Shown here one piece after another: positions 35,319 through 46,900 of a DNA stretch of 64,000 nt. Below the pieces are notes generated by a model, which saw only the letters and a program-made list of their open reading frames with translations, was not told the DNA's origin and did no database searches. The stretch covers positions 2,261,495 through 2,325,494 of the forward strand of contig CP137666.1 of the NCBI GenBank assembly GCA_037976565.1. The letters run 5' to 3'. This stretch comes from Mesocentrotus franciscanus. Its lineage: Eukaryota; Echinodermata; Echinoidea; Camarodonta; Strongylocentrotidae. How positions within the stretch are numbered: position 1 is the first letter of the stretch; every line of letters starts with the position of its first letter. A program made the position numbers and the translations under genes.

Positions 35319-36787
35319 CAGGGGCGGCGGAGCGACTTCGAAAGTGGGAGGGGGGCACCAACGAAAAAGGGCACCTACAAAGGGAAATCTCCAGGCGAAA
35401 ATATAATTTTTTTTAGACATTGGTATATAACCCTACATTGTGATTACAGGGATGATTTCAATATTTGTTTCTCTTTATACTGCTTAAGCATCATACTTTG
35501 CAGTTGAGTGTGATGGTCTGAATATTCATTTGCGAGTGAGCGAAGCGAGCGAGGAAAATTTAAGATATGTAAGGTCGCAGTGCGAAAAATTACATCTTAT
35601 TAAGAGGAAAAAACCCAATCCTGATATGGGTATAAGCACATTCTCATAAAGGAAGACTGAAAAGACTTTTGATAAGAAACAAAATTTAATACCATTAATG
35701 CGAGCGAGCGTAGCAAGCGAGTTTTGGGGGAAATTGCTTTTAGTCGCTTTAAATTAGGGGCACGCTTAATGATGAGGTGAAAAGGAGCACTTATCGCACC
35801 TGAAAAGGGGCACTTATAATAATGGAATATGTGCATTTGTTGAAAGAAAAGGGGCACCGATCAGTTTTTCATAGGGATATTTATTGGAGGTAAAAGGGGG
35901 ATTTTATGAGAAGGGGGAAGTGGCTCTTATTAAAAAGAAATTTTAAACAGGGCACTTATCAGAGATGAAAAGGGATAATTATGAGAAGGGGAAGGGGCAC
36001 TTATAAGGAGAAAAAAGAGCATTTATTAGGGGAAAAAGGGCACGTGTCAAAATAAAAAGGGGCAGTTATTAGAGATGAAAGGGGCTCTCATCAGAGATGA
36101 AAAGAGCACTTATCAGGAAAGGAAGGGGCACCTGTCAAAGTAAAACAGCATCTCTTAGATTTGAAAATGGGCAATTATCGGAGCTGAAGGGGGCACTTAT
36201 CTGAAGTGAAAAGGAGTAATTTCTCGTACCTGAAAAGGGTCATTTACCAGAGATGAAAAGGGGCACTTATGAAAATGAAAAGGGACACTTTTCACAGGTG
36301 AAAAGGGGCATTTATGAGAAGGGGATGGAGCTCTTGTTTTTAAATGGGGGCACTTATCATACGGAAAAGGGGCACTTATTAGAAAGGAAAAGAGGCACAT
36401 GTGAAAATAAAAGGTGCGCTTATCCGAGTTAAAAAGGGGGAGGGGCACTTCTTACAAAGGAAAATGGGCACTTGTCAAAGTAAAAGGGGCACCTCTCAGA
36501 TTTGAATAGGGCAATTATCAGAGGTGTAGGGGACACTTATTAAAAGTCAGAAGGGGCACTTCTCGTACCTGAAAAGAGGCACTTACTAGATATTAAAAAG
36601 GACACTTATGAGAGTGGAAAATGACACTTATTGTCCAAGGAAAGTATGAACTTGTCGAAGGAAAAAGGGCACGCGTCAAAATAAAGGGGCACTTATCAGA
36701 AAGGAAATTGGAAGGGGCACTTGTGAAAGTAAGAAGGGCACTTTTCCTATGTTAAAAAGGGCACTGCCCCTGGGAACGCCGCCTCTG
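35319..36787. mobile_element. hAT-like element 3 carrying a degenerate GGGGCACTTAT array
   Basis: CAGGGGCGGC at 35319 is inverted as GCCGCCTCTG ending 36787; flanking octamers catctaat and gatccaat agree at 6 of 8. Between 35750 and 36770 the interior is a degenerate array of 20-40-bp units around 'aaaaggggcacttatca', which yields Cys-Pro-Phe-rich minus-strand ORFs of no evident meaning. Two GCGAGCGAGCGtagC-like words lie at 35535 and 35700. Confidence 0.6.
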
Positions 36788-37206
36788 GATCCAATGTATT
36801 GAAGCTTTCACAGGACCTAATTGCTTCAATACACAGGATAACCAATTTAAACAGCCTACTAACTTCTTAACCTTAAATTAATTTAAACAGCCCACTAACT
36901 TCTCTCATGGTGTACGATCACTCCGCTCACTTGTCCATTGTATAATTTCACACGCTTAAGGTGCGCAAGGTGAATAAGGTATTCGTTTCAAGCAGCACAT
37001 GAAAACTCATAAGTTAATACTCCTCACAGATTCGGTTAATGCAAGAAAGATAGCCATGATGATATACGGCAGTTTGACTCTATCACGTCAGTTACTGAAA
37101 GAACGTTTTTTACGGGCAATCTTGACAACAAGAAAGCGTCAATCAGCATTTTTTTGGTTAAGTCATTGACATTAGAAAGTGTTAACAAATCAGAGAAGGG
37201 AATAGC

Positions 37207-37283
37207 AGTGTGACATAGTGGTCTTGTGAATACGTGGACGCTTCACAATGCGGAGATAATGGGTTCGATTCCCGCCCATACTC
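37207..37283 (+). tRNA. Degenerate tRNA-like sequence (tRNA pseudogene or SINE head)
   Basis: The acceptor strands AGTGTGA and CCATACT pair at six of seven positions. A-box-like 'tagtggtcttgtg' and a strong B box GGGTTCGATTCCC are present, total 77 nt. The anticodon stem does not pair properly, so I do not assign an isotype and doubt it is functional. It could be the head of a tRNA-derived SINE. Confidence 0.4.
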
Positions 37284-37628
37284 CTATATCCATTTTTTGG
37301 AAAATAATATTGACTTGCCAAAAAGCTCAATATTTATAGAAATAGAACATTGGCCTGTTATCATCTTTCAACCCATTGCGTACATGTTAACAGCCGGTCG
37401 TTGATTTTATTCTCTCTTTCTCTTTCTTTTTAGAGGGGAAGGGGGATCAAAATGAATTGAATCTCTTATTTTTATCATATTTAATTTAAAAAATAATTTA
37501 TCAAATCAATTGAAACAAAATATCCAGGGTTTGCACACACAAACAATTAAAACGATCATTTCATTATTTAAATTACCGAACAAGAATCATATGAATATAT
37601 AATCTTTAACGACGTTTAAAGATTTTTT

Positions 37629-37687
37629 GGGGAGGGGCCGACCGTCTGTCTCAAGAGATAATAGAGTTCCCCCCACGGCCCCTCCCC
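37629..37687. other. Perfect 12-bp G-rich hairpin upstream of prune
   Basis: GGGGAGGGGCCG (37629-37640) pairs exactly with CGGCCCCTCCCC (37676-37687) around a 35-base loop. It lies about 200 bp upstream of the prune start codon, thus in or near its promoter/5' UTR. It may be a transposon tip or a structured regulatory sequence. Confidence 0.6.
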
Positions 37688-37881
37688 ATAAAAAAAGCCC
37701 CCAAATAAAATAAAATCGTCCCTTCGAAATAGTACGGTACCGATCAAAATGTTGTTTGCTGCCCTCTCTTAACTTTTGCCATATAAGATAGTTTTGAGTT
37801 TTTAAGCTGTAGCCTTGTACTGTAGGCCTAGCCTAGATCTAAGTCGAACGTCAAATGTTTCTGGAAGGACAAGAAAGCAAT

Positions 37882-37917
37882 ATGAATGAGTTTTTAAGAA
37901 AATCCAGACATGCATCG
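37882..37917 (+). CDS. PRUNE1: Prune exon 1 with start codon
   Basis: MNEFLRKSRHAS, 12 codons, donor GCATCG|GTATGT, phase 0. It aligns without gaps to the N-terminus of vertebrate PRUNE1 (M-E-D-Y-L-Q-type), which is why I prefer this ATG to the in-frame one at 37855 that would add nine residues. With 12 kb of intron after it, the assignment rests on phase, motif and position. Confidence 0.65.
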
Positions 37918-40900
37918 GTATGTATATTTACTTAATATTAATGAGGTGTTTTTCTGGTAATACTAAGTCACTTACTAATGACACTAAATAAAGTGCCTTG
38001 ACCTCGAAGCGCGTAGGGTAGGCCTATATTAATTATGGTGCTGTCTCGTAGTCCCAACTTATCGGAAAGGTGTTGGCTAGTAAACTAAACTGAAGGTCCG
38101 ACGACCGCGACCGGGCCGAGTTAAATAATATGAAGTCGTACCGAACTGAATTCTATAAGTATAAGTATAACGAGATGATCAGATTAGGTTCATCGCGAGA
38201 GGGAGAAGAGGGAGGGGGGGGGGTGGGTGGTAGGGGTGATGTCAGCGTCTAATTTTTCAGTCGGTAAATTACTTTTTCAAACTTTTTAGTTTTGTGAACT
38301 GGCTTTGAACTTGAAGTTTGACTTTCTTTCAATTGACCACTTGTCTTCAAATGGAAGAAAAGAATAAGAAAAGAATAAGAAAGATGAATAGCATGACAAT
38401 CATCCCCCTCCACCGATATTTTTCTTCAACCACTATCGGAGAACAGCAGTGAAAAAAATACGCGGTGGCTCAGGGCGAAATCGCCCCCAAAATGCCCAAA
38501 AGAGCCCCCGTAAATTTGCATAGAGGTCAATGCAAAACAAATTTTAGAGTGTTATTTTCATGCAGGCAAGCTCCTGGCTGTGTATTAAAACCTGTTCTAT
38601 TGATTCTCAACATTTCAAACACCACTGTACAAAACTCAACCGATTTCACTCAAAATCAGTACTTTACTGATGACAACTAAATAGCAGTAAAATACACTTT
38701 TTTTCAACTCACCGATGTTAGAAAGAATAATTAAAAAATAAAAATCGTGAGTCTACTCTCAAACTTGCTTACAGTTACAGCCACATCGGCATCATTGTGT
38801 GCATTTGTGTGTTATTTGTGTATTGACTATTCATGTGTGCAATTACTGCCTATTAGCACATAGTGCAGTGCTAGAGGTCAATACGCATTAGCTTTGACTC
38901 TCCATGCTTTGTTGGAGTGATAAGTACAAGTTCACCGACATCCCATTGAAACTTAACACGCTTTTCAATGGGATGTCGGTGAACTTGTACTAATGACGGT
39001 TTCGTGAGACGCTGCCCTGATCATGATGACCAGTGACAGGGTACCTGTCTTGGCGAATTTGAAAATATGAGGATCCTTTTTATACTTGTTTATTACAGAT
39101 TTCTTTAAAAAACTTTTGTGGCAGATTTGGATTGCCACGGTCCTTTCCCTTTCCCTTTCATAATGGTTTAGTGATGCTTAGAATTAGATGTACCCAAATG
39201 TCTATTTATTTGGGCATGTGCTCTGCTAAGATATGGAATTGCAAAACCGTGTGAGGCACAATTTTTTTGTCTTGTCACTAAAATGTCTGTAGGAAGTTGT
39301 GATGTAAAAGCAAGAGACACCTTGCCGATAATTGTTTGTTAAACACAACATTCCTTATCCCCAGAACAAAAAAATTATTTTCTGCAAATACAGAATTCCC
39401 GATCATATTGGTACTAGATAGCCTACATTAAAAGATTATGTAAAGTAAAAAATCAGCAACAAATATGATGTTATTGGTTGCTATTTATACCTCATCTTGT
39501 TCAGCATTCAGCAATATTGATATCTCAACCTCCAAGGCTTCAATTGCTTTATCATTCACTTAGCGGAATTCATCGAATTTAATTTGGAAATGGCTTACAT
39601 GTATGTCTTTGAGTAAAGTTGAAGTGCAAATGCCTTGACTGTGCCCCTGTGAGTTCCGCAGGGCAGGGCATGGAAGAAACCGCTCACACTGGTGGGTCTG
39701 TGTCTCTGCTAGGTGATAATGTAAAATATGATATTGATATCGCCTAGCCTTAATTGGCACCCATAGCCCTGCGTGAAGAGGCAGGTAAACAATACCAAAA
39801 TGCTCTTAAAATCACCACTTCCCGCACCCGACGAACATTGCACAGTGGCTTCGGAGTTCACTAGTTGACTCTTCTTTCTTCTCATAAAAAGCACTTTGAA
39901 GTCGGTCAAGAAATAAATATAAAATGTGAGATTTTGCTACTGGAGTGATAGCTATTTGCTTACCTTCCACATGTTCCTGAATCCTGATGATAATTAGTAG
40001 AGGCGCGATTTCCGTTACAAAAACGCTGACCTCCTATGAGAGTTCGCGATGTTAGTTCCGGCTGAAATACGCAGTATACCATATTTGCCGGCGTAAAGGT
40101 CGCAGTATTTTCGGAAGAAAAAATATCAAAAAGTCTGGGTGCGGCCTATGCGCGACAACAGTAAAAATAAAAAAAATCGGCGGTCAAAAGTACAGCACGT
40201 ATTCGTACGTATGGGACTACAATGACTATACCAGTTAATGTACAATGGTAAAGGACATTTCTAGAATAACTTCTAGAACACATCTTACCTTATATCTTAC
40301 ATCTTATATTGTTGACATGAAGTTTTGTCAATCTTGTGAATAAACTTCATAACTTACCAAACAAAAACTACCGGTTGATCTAGATCTAAGTTCGTGCCAT
40401 CGCTAAAGCAACCTCAATCCTCGTAGCCAGCGCGTGCCCAGATATGGCGCAATACACGACTGTGACTGCCGCCAGAGAGGGCAGTATTTTGTTTTTTTGT
40501 CTACGAAATGTCAAACTTGGGGGTGCAGCCTATACGGCGCTGCGGCCTTAACGCCGGCAAATACGGTACACGTAATAAACTGTTTTTGCATTGCCAATTT
40601 GATATTTACTATACAATAATAGCGATAAGTGTAAGAAGGCGCACGTAGGGAGTTTGCAAAATTCAGCAAACACCGTGCATGCGCCTTCGTATACTATATT
40701 AATCGCTGTTATCATTAAGTTAGCATCAAATCGGCAACGCAAAACAGTTTTTTTTACGTGCATACCGCGTGTCTTTGCATTTCAGCCGGAACTAACATCG
40801 CGAACTCTAATAAGAGGTCAGCGTTTTTGTAATGTAAAGGGCACCTGTACTAATTACCATCAGGAACACGTGAAGGGTAAGCATTAAAAAAACAATAACA

Positions 40901-43900
40901 AAAACAACAATAAAATGCATAGAAGTGGGACTGACAGAATTACCTATTTGACATGAGAATTCGTTATAACATTGTTTGTTCATTATATTGGGGTAAATGG
41001 GGTTTCACTGACCTAATGAAATGTTAATAGCGCTAAGGTAGTCCTAAGGAGTTGATATTTCTGCTTTAGTCTTGTTACAGAGAAGGTTGCACACATTGTT
41101 GGTGAAAGTTGGTCATGTGTTACAACTTTAACAAATGTTATGCATCAGCATGCCACAAGAAAACGTTGTACCATCTTACATGTACATACACTATAGCATG
41201 CAACAAAACTCTCCCCACAACTAATTAAAGTGCGGGTTCAAAGAAAATAACAAATATGGCAAATAACGTATTACTAGAAACTGGTAAGCTAACAGATGGC
41301 CATCGTACACGTTTTAGGTCAACTACATATCGGGTGATTTATAAAAATACAAATAAAACCACCTCCATAGCATCTGGGATATGCGAGAGATTCGCCAGAA
41401 AATAACGATGTTTTAATGCCGTCACAATATGAACCAATCCTGCCCAAGCAGACGACATCCCATAAAGAATGAACATAATTGCAATGCTATTATTTCTCAA
41501 ATTATAATGAGTTTAGTGTATATAAATGTGATGGAATTTTACACCATTCAAAAAGGGATATGAAACCGATTCTGATAACTAAATTCTTTTGTTTGTAAAT
41601 ACACAGGATAGGGGTTAATGAACAATCAAAGAAACCACACTTTCAAATTTAAAACCCCCCGGAATGATAGCATGGACGCATTTGTTCCTCTTGAAACGCC
41701 GAACATACCGCGGTGTATGCAGCTGAAAATACAATGGCGTCTTATTTTGTTTACAAGCGAAAATTCCTTTATTTTTTATCGCTGCCTTTTTCATCAAAAT
41801 AATACCATGCGCGGGGTTTAGAGTGAGGCAATAGATTAAACATTTAGCCTGACGGTAGTGAAGTAAGAGAAATAACTGAAGAGAAGATGACGAAACAGGC
41901 ACTGAAAATGTGTGAGATGTCATGGGACATCGTCTGCTTGTGCAAATCATGTTCAACATGTGACGTCACACATCTCAGCAGCGATCGGAGAGCATTTCAG
42001 GTGCTATGCCGGGGCTGTATTTAAGCGTTTTGTAATTCATAATAATCATTACTTCGAATGTTTCCAAGCATTGAATTTTGATAACCTTGTCAAATCAAAG
42101 TGTCACCTTTGCAATAATGACAATAAAGTTAGTTTTTAAAATCAATGAACCTTCTCTTTAAGGATATCATTAGTGGTACTGACAATTTTACCAACACATA
42201 ATCTTCTGGGGTTTTTTTTGTCAAATTATTCTCGATACAATTTTTACTTGGCCCATTTAAAGGGATAGTTGAGTTCTTGTTTAAGACTGCACATGCCTTC
42301 AAAGTGCATGATTATTGCTCTTATTCGTATTTGACATTTCTAGTGCCCTTTTAGAATCTAAAATTGCTATGAAGGTAATTTTAGACCCCAAAATGTGTGA
42401 ATTTAAATTTAATACGATCATACCAATTCAGCTCCACTTTTAAAAAAATATATTGTGACCGTTCATTAATTAATTAAATAATAATAACAATATACGGGCT
42501 GGCTGGTTGTGCATATTATAACCAACACGAAAAAGCCAACAAAAAGCCAATATTGGCATTGGCTGCAATAAAACGTATAAGGCGCTATCTCGTTTTGCAA
42601 CGGCTGGTTCAAAATTACTGAATATTTGGTACCACCACAAATATTAGAAATGGTTATATTTATGGATATTTCAGCCGTCTCTGAACCCATTTTGATCAAA
42701 CAAAGATGATTTTGTCATTTAAATTGTATATTCTTTCAAATTTGACACTCAGTTTTTCATTATCTGACAAAAAATTATTTTGTGTAGCGCCCTCTGCAAC
42801 AAACTATCCCTTTAATGAGATTGGAACTGATCTAATATCACAATTGCATGTACATTGTATGATGATACAGTATATGTACATAGCAATGTTTGGCCTTTTA
42901 TGCATCAGCATTTATTTACTATGAATAGACAAATTTACTGAGAGTGCTACTTCAAATCAAAGATTTGGTAGAATTAAGAATTTAAGTTATTGTTCTACAG
43001 ACCAGATTTTTCAATGCATGTACATACATGTATACATACGTACATGTATATATCCTATTATTAGTAAAGAGTAATTGTTGAATAAAATGCAGTAACATAT
43101 TTTTTTGTTTATTAACACCAGCATATTGTGCAATAGACCGGTTTACTAACATATTCAAATTTATGGATTTTCTTTCCTGGGGACCTATTGATGAGCTATT
43201 CCATTAACCTGTTATTTATTTACTTGGAATCCAGTCTGCATAAAGTACTTGTTGCTATGTTGGGCAAGCCTGACAAGATTTCAGATTGTCAAGAAAAACC
43301 TTTGTTTAAAAATTATGCATACAATTTGAATATGTTAGTAAACTAATCTATTCTAAATACCGCATTCACTGTCACATAATATATAATTCTTATTGCGGCC
43401 AGAAACGATGCAAACATTGCATTTGGTTGGGTTTAAACAGGCAAGTGAAAGAAAGGAGTGAAAACTCTTGTAATTTATTCAAACGCATACGTGAGTTCTA
43501 AAGCGTAACAATGAGATGTGTAACATTCCACTTGGCTTTGAAGTTCCATGCTCCGAGCCGCTCTTCCACTTCTGGGAATTTCTGAGGCCAGGCACCAGTT
43601 TCACATTTATCACACAATATTAAATTACCGGCAAAATTTCAGTGTAAATTATAAACTTTATATGAGGATTGTATTGGGAATAGTGCATCAAACAATTTGT
43701 CAAGTTTAGTACTCCGCCCTTCCTATAATTTGTGTGCCAGAGTTGGTAAAAGAAAAATTAGTTCCTGACAAAAACTCAATATTTAGGATAATGCTCTAAT
43801 TTGTGCACGTTTTGATGTCCCGTTATTTAATCCATGATTTACAATCTTTGATAACTTTAAGTTTGCTAATGCATGTTTTCGCGTGCAGTTGGAAAAAAGG

Positions 43901-46900
43901 ATGAAATTACACAAGTTTGTGTTCGCTTGTTCTACTCATTACACATACAACAATTGATGAGAAATCATTGAAAGGGTCAGCGAACAGTTGCTGGAATACC
44001 ATTTTCTGATGTAGGAATTTTAAATGCTGACATTTCATGCGCTCTTTTATCTCACCACCTGGTCAAAAGTTGCAGATTAGCACATAACTTTTCAGCGGCT
44101 CGGAGCATGGGGTCAAAGGAAAGCGGCTGATTCCACTCCTTTCTTTCACCTCCCTGGTTTAAATATATAAATGTAACTTGCTAGTACTTTGGCCTCAGGA
44201 AAGCAATAGTGTAGGAGAAAAGTGATTCATGAAAGTAGGAGGGCAAAATGAATCATCAAGTATCAAAGAAAACCCATGTAATATCTCCTAGCTGTGTTCA
44301 AGCATGGTAATTGTGCATTTGTAGTCAGTATAATTATAATGATAGTAAAATAATAAATATAAAGTAGAAGTTAGTAACAAGCTACTGACAAAAATCACCT
44401 GTGGAGTTAAAAACAGTGATTGTATGAAGAAATAAAGTGATGAGCAATACAGGGTGTGTCTGTAGTTCCAAATAAAAATGAAAGTGTAGCCCCCTCTAGC
44501 CCAATCATATGAGACAGTTACTCAAATTGAGTACCACCCCCTTTAGATGCCATGGGATTAAAAGGGGCTTCAAATTCAAGTTTAGGACACACTTCTGACA
44601 GATGGTCGTTCCTATTCATGGCAACCATTAATTAAGGGCTATAATTATGAATTCCTGGGTGTGTGGCAAGTTTTAGGGGATGTAGGTCTAACTTGATGGG
44701 TTCGCAAACCTTTATGAATGCCCTTTGCCATCGGTTGTGAGAATTATTTTGTTACCTGGGATAGAAGAAAGAACTGTTAATCTTTGTCCATATGTTATGT
44801 CTGCTGAAGCCCCTCGGGACTATTTTTATTGATCAATCTAGACTACCGTTAGCCACACCTTTGCAGCTGAGTATCAGACTTGTGCAAGGTTGCTGGCAAT
44901 TGCCTTTTTTCCAGACGTTTGCATACTATTTTTCTTAAGGTTTTTTTTAGACTTCTATTTTTATTTCTGCCCCAGCTGTTGAGGTGTGAAACCAAGCGAT
45001 ACCCCTGGAATCTAATACAAGGTTTAAAATTAACGTATAATTGCATTGCAGGCTTTGCAGCAAGGACATTAGCCCACATAACATTCAATGATGTTGTGAC
45101 ATTAAACGTTGAGTCGTTTGTTGATACATGTATGATCATAATTGTTTGTGTCTCTACCATTCTGAATCTATAGTGACAAGTTAAAATCAAAGTGCAGTAG
45201 AAGCTACAGATACATGTACATGCAATCCCACTATGAGAAAAATATAGTAAATGAAGACCTGCAGGCTGCAGAAAGTACATGTAAATTAGACCATATTAAG
45301 TGTCTTTAATATCAAAGGTAGTTCTTCTCTTTGACTTATTTCACTTAAGTTTTACCAACAGCAAGATAACCAAGAAAAATCACAGTGCAATACTAAAAAC
45401 AAGAAATGTGTTGATAATTATGGTCATTTTTTAGGCATTTGCTTATAATGTCTGAAGAACTCAAAGTAACTGACAACGAAAGTGAACAGGAAAAAAGAAA
45501 AAAGAAAGAAAAAGAGGCATAATGTTTTTGTTCACATACACACGTCCTGCTTAAAATCTTAAACTATACTTGATAAAGCTAATGCAACTCTATTCATTTT
45601 CACGTGAAACTAATAAATGGCACCTTTAAAGAGAAGAAGATATTTGTTTGCCCACCCAAAAGTCAGTGTCATGGTTACTCAGAGTCACACACAAACCGAA
45701 CACGAAAACAGATCTGAATCATCACCAAGACGTCACTATCAATATGTGAGAAGAGGCAATATGTCTGTCTGCAAGGCTTGTTCATCATGCCTGAAATATT
45801 AGTCTTAACCTTCTGAGGACTGTTGGTTAGATTTGATTCATTTTATTTCCCTTTATTTTATCTTTTTCGTTTTCATATTTATCTCTTTTCAAACTATTCA
45901 AAACAAATCGTTTACACCCAGAACATCCTAGAGAACATTTAGATTTGCAGATATTGTATTTATATGTACATGTATGTATACATTTTACATGCATGTACAC
46001 ATGAAGTAATTTTGAATGGCATTATAATACATGTACGTATTGAATATGACCTAAAAGATTTCCTTGTCATTGTGTTGCTTCCCACAGTCAAAGGAGTTGA
46101 TTAGTATGGTATTTCATACATGTATTTCAGTTGTAAAAGGTTATTTCAACTTACATATTACTTACAACTGGAAGCATATAACTGAAAATTGTATTGTTGG
46201 CATTGTACATGAATGTGAGGGTCAGTCTGTTAAATGATAACTGAGCTTAGAGACAAAAAAGTACATGTAATTGAGATTCATACAATTCTTGAACTTGTTA
46301 CATGCAAAATCATTTGTCACAAAGACAACAGAGCAAATTAAGTTTGATTAAGGATTTTTTTTTTTAAAGGTCAGATTACCCCTTCTTATCTCTGAATAGA
46401 AAATAACGCACACAAAAATAAGATTTGATGTTGGCCCCTTTCCTTTGGAAGAAACAAATTAAAGATCAATGTCGAAGGAATTCTCTTCAAAGCATTTATA
46501 ACGCTGAGAAATTACTGTAGGAAGCTTGTGCTTAAGTCTAGCGGAGGTCATTTGAACTTGGTTGGAACAGGAATCAGTCATCTTGGATTGACAGTTCAAA
46601 TGACTAAGAATGCCAGTTTCACACATTCTAGAATACAAACAAGAAAACCTGCAAAAGAGATGAGCTTAGGTTAGCGTAGTTGTATGGGAAGACAGGAATG
46701 TTTATCCAATGGAAAGGAAATTAGGCAAGAGTTGGATACTCTCAATGACAGATAGCTGTACCAGAAGTATGTCATAAAGAAACTCATCATTTTCATTCTT
46801 TGGCCCCTTTTCTTAATTCAAGTATACTCCAGGGCTGTTGTCATGTTGCATATCTTTCTCATTTTCATTTTTAAATTCTTTATTGATTCTAAGTCTCTCT

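Noticed and set aside
35600..36448. Minus-strand Cys-Pro-Phe-His repeat ORFs resembling zinc-finger spacing
   Set aside because: Generated by the degenerate GGGGCACTTAT array; no regular C2H2 spacing and no conservation signal.
45617..45802. Small ORF starting MAPLKRRRYLF in prune intron 1
   Set aside because: No similarity or splice context that I can support, and it is unnecessary for prune phase.
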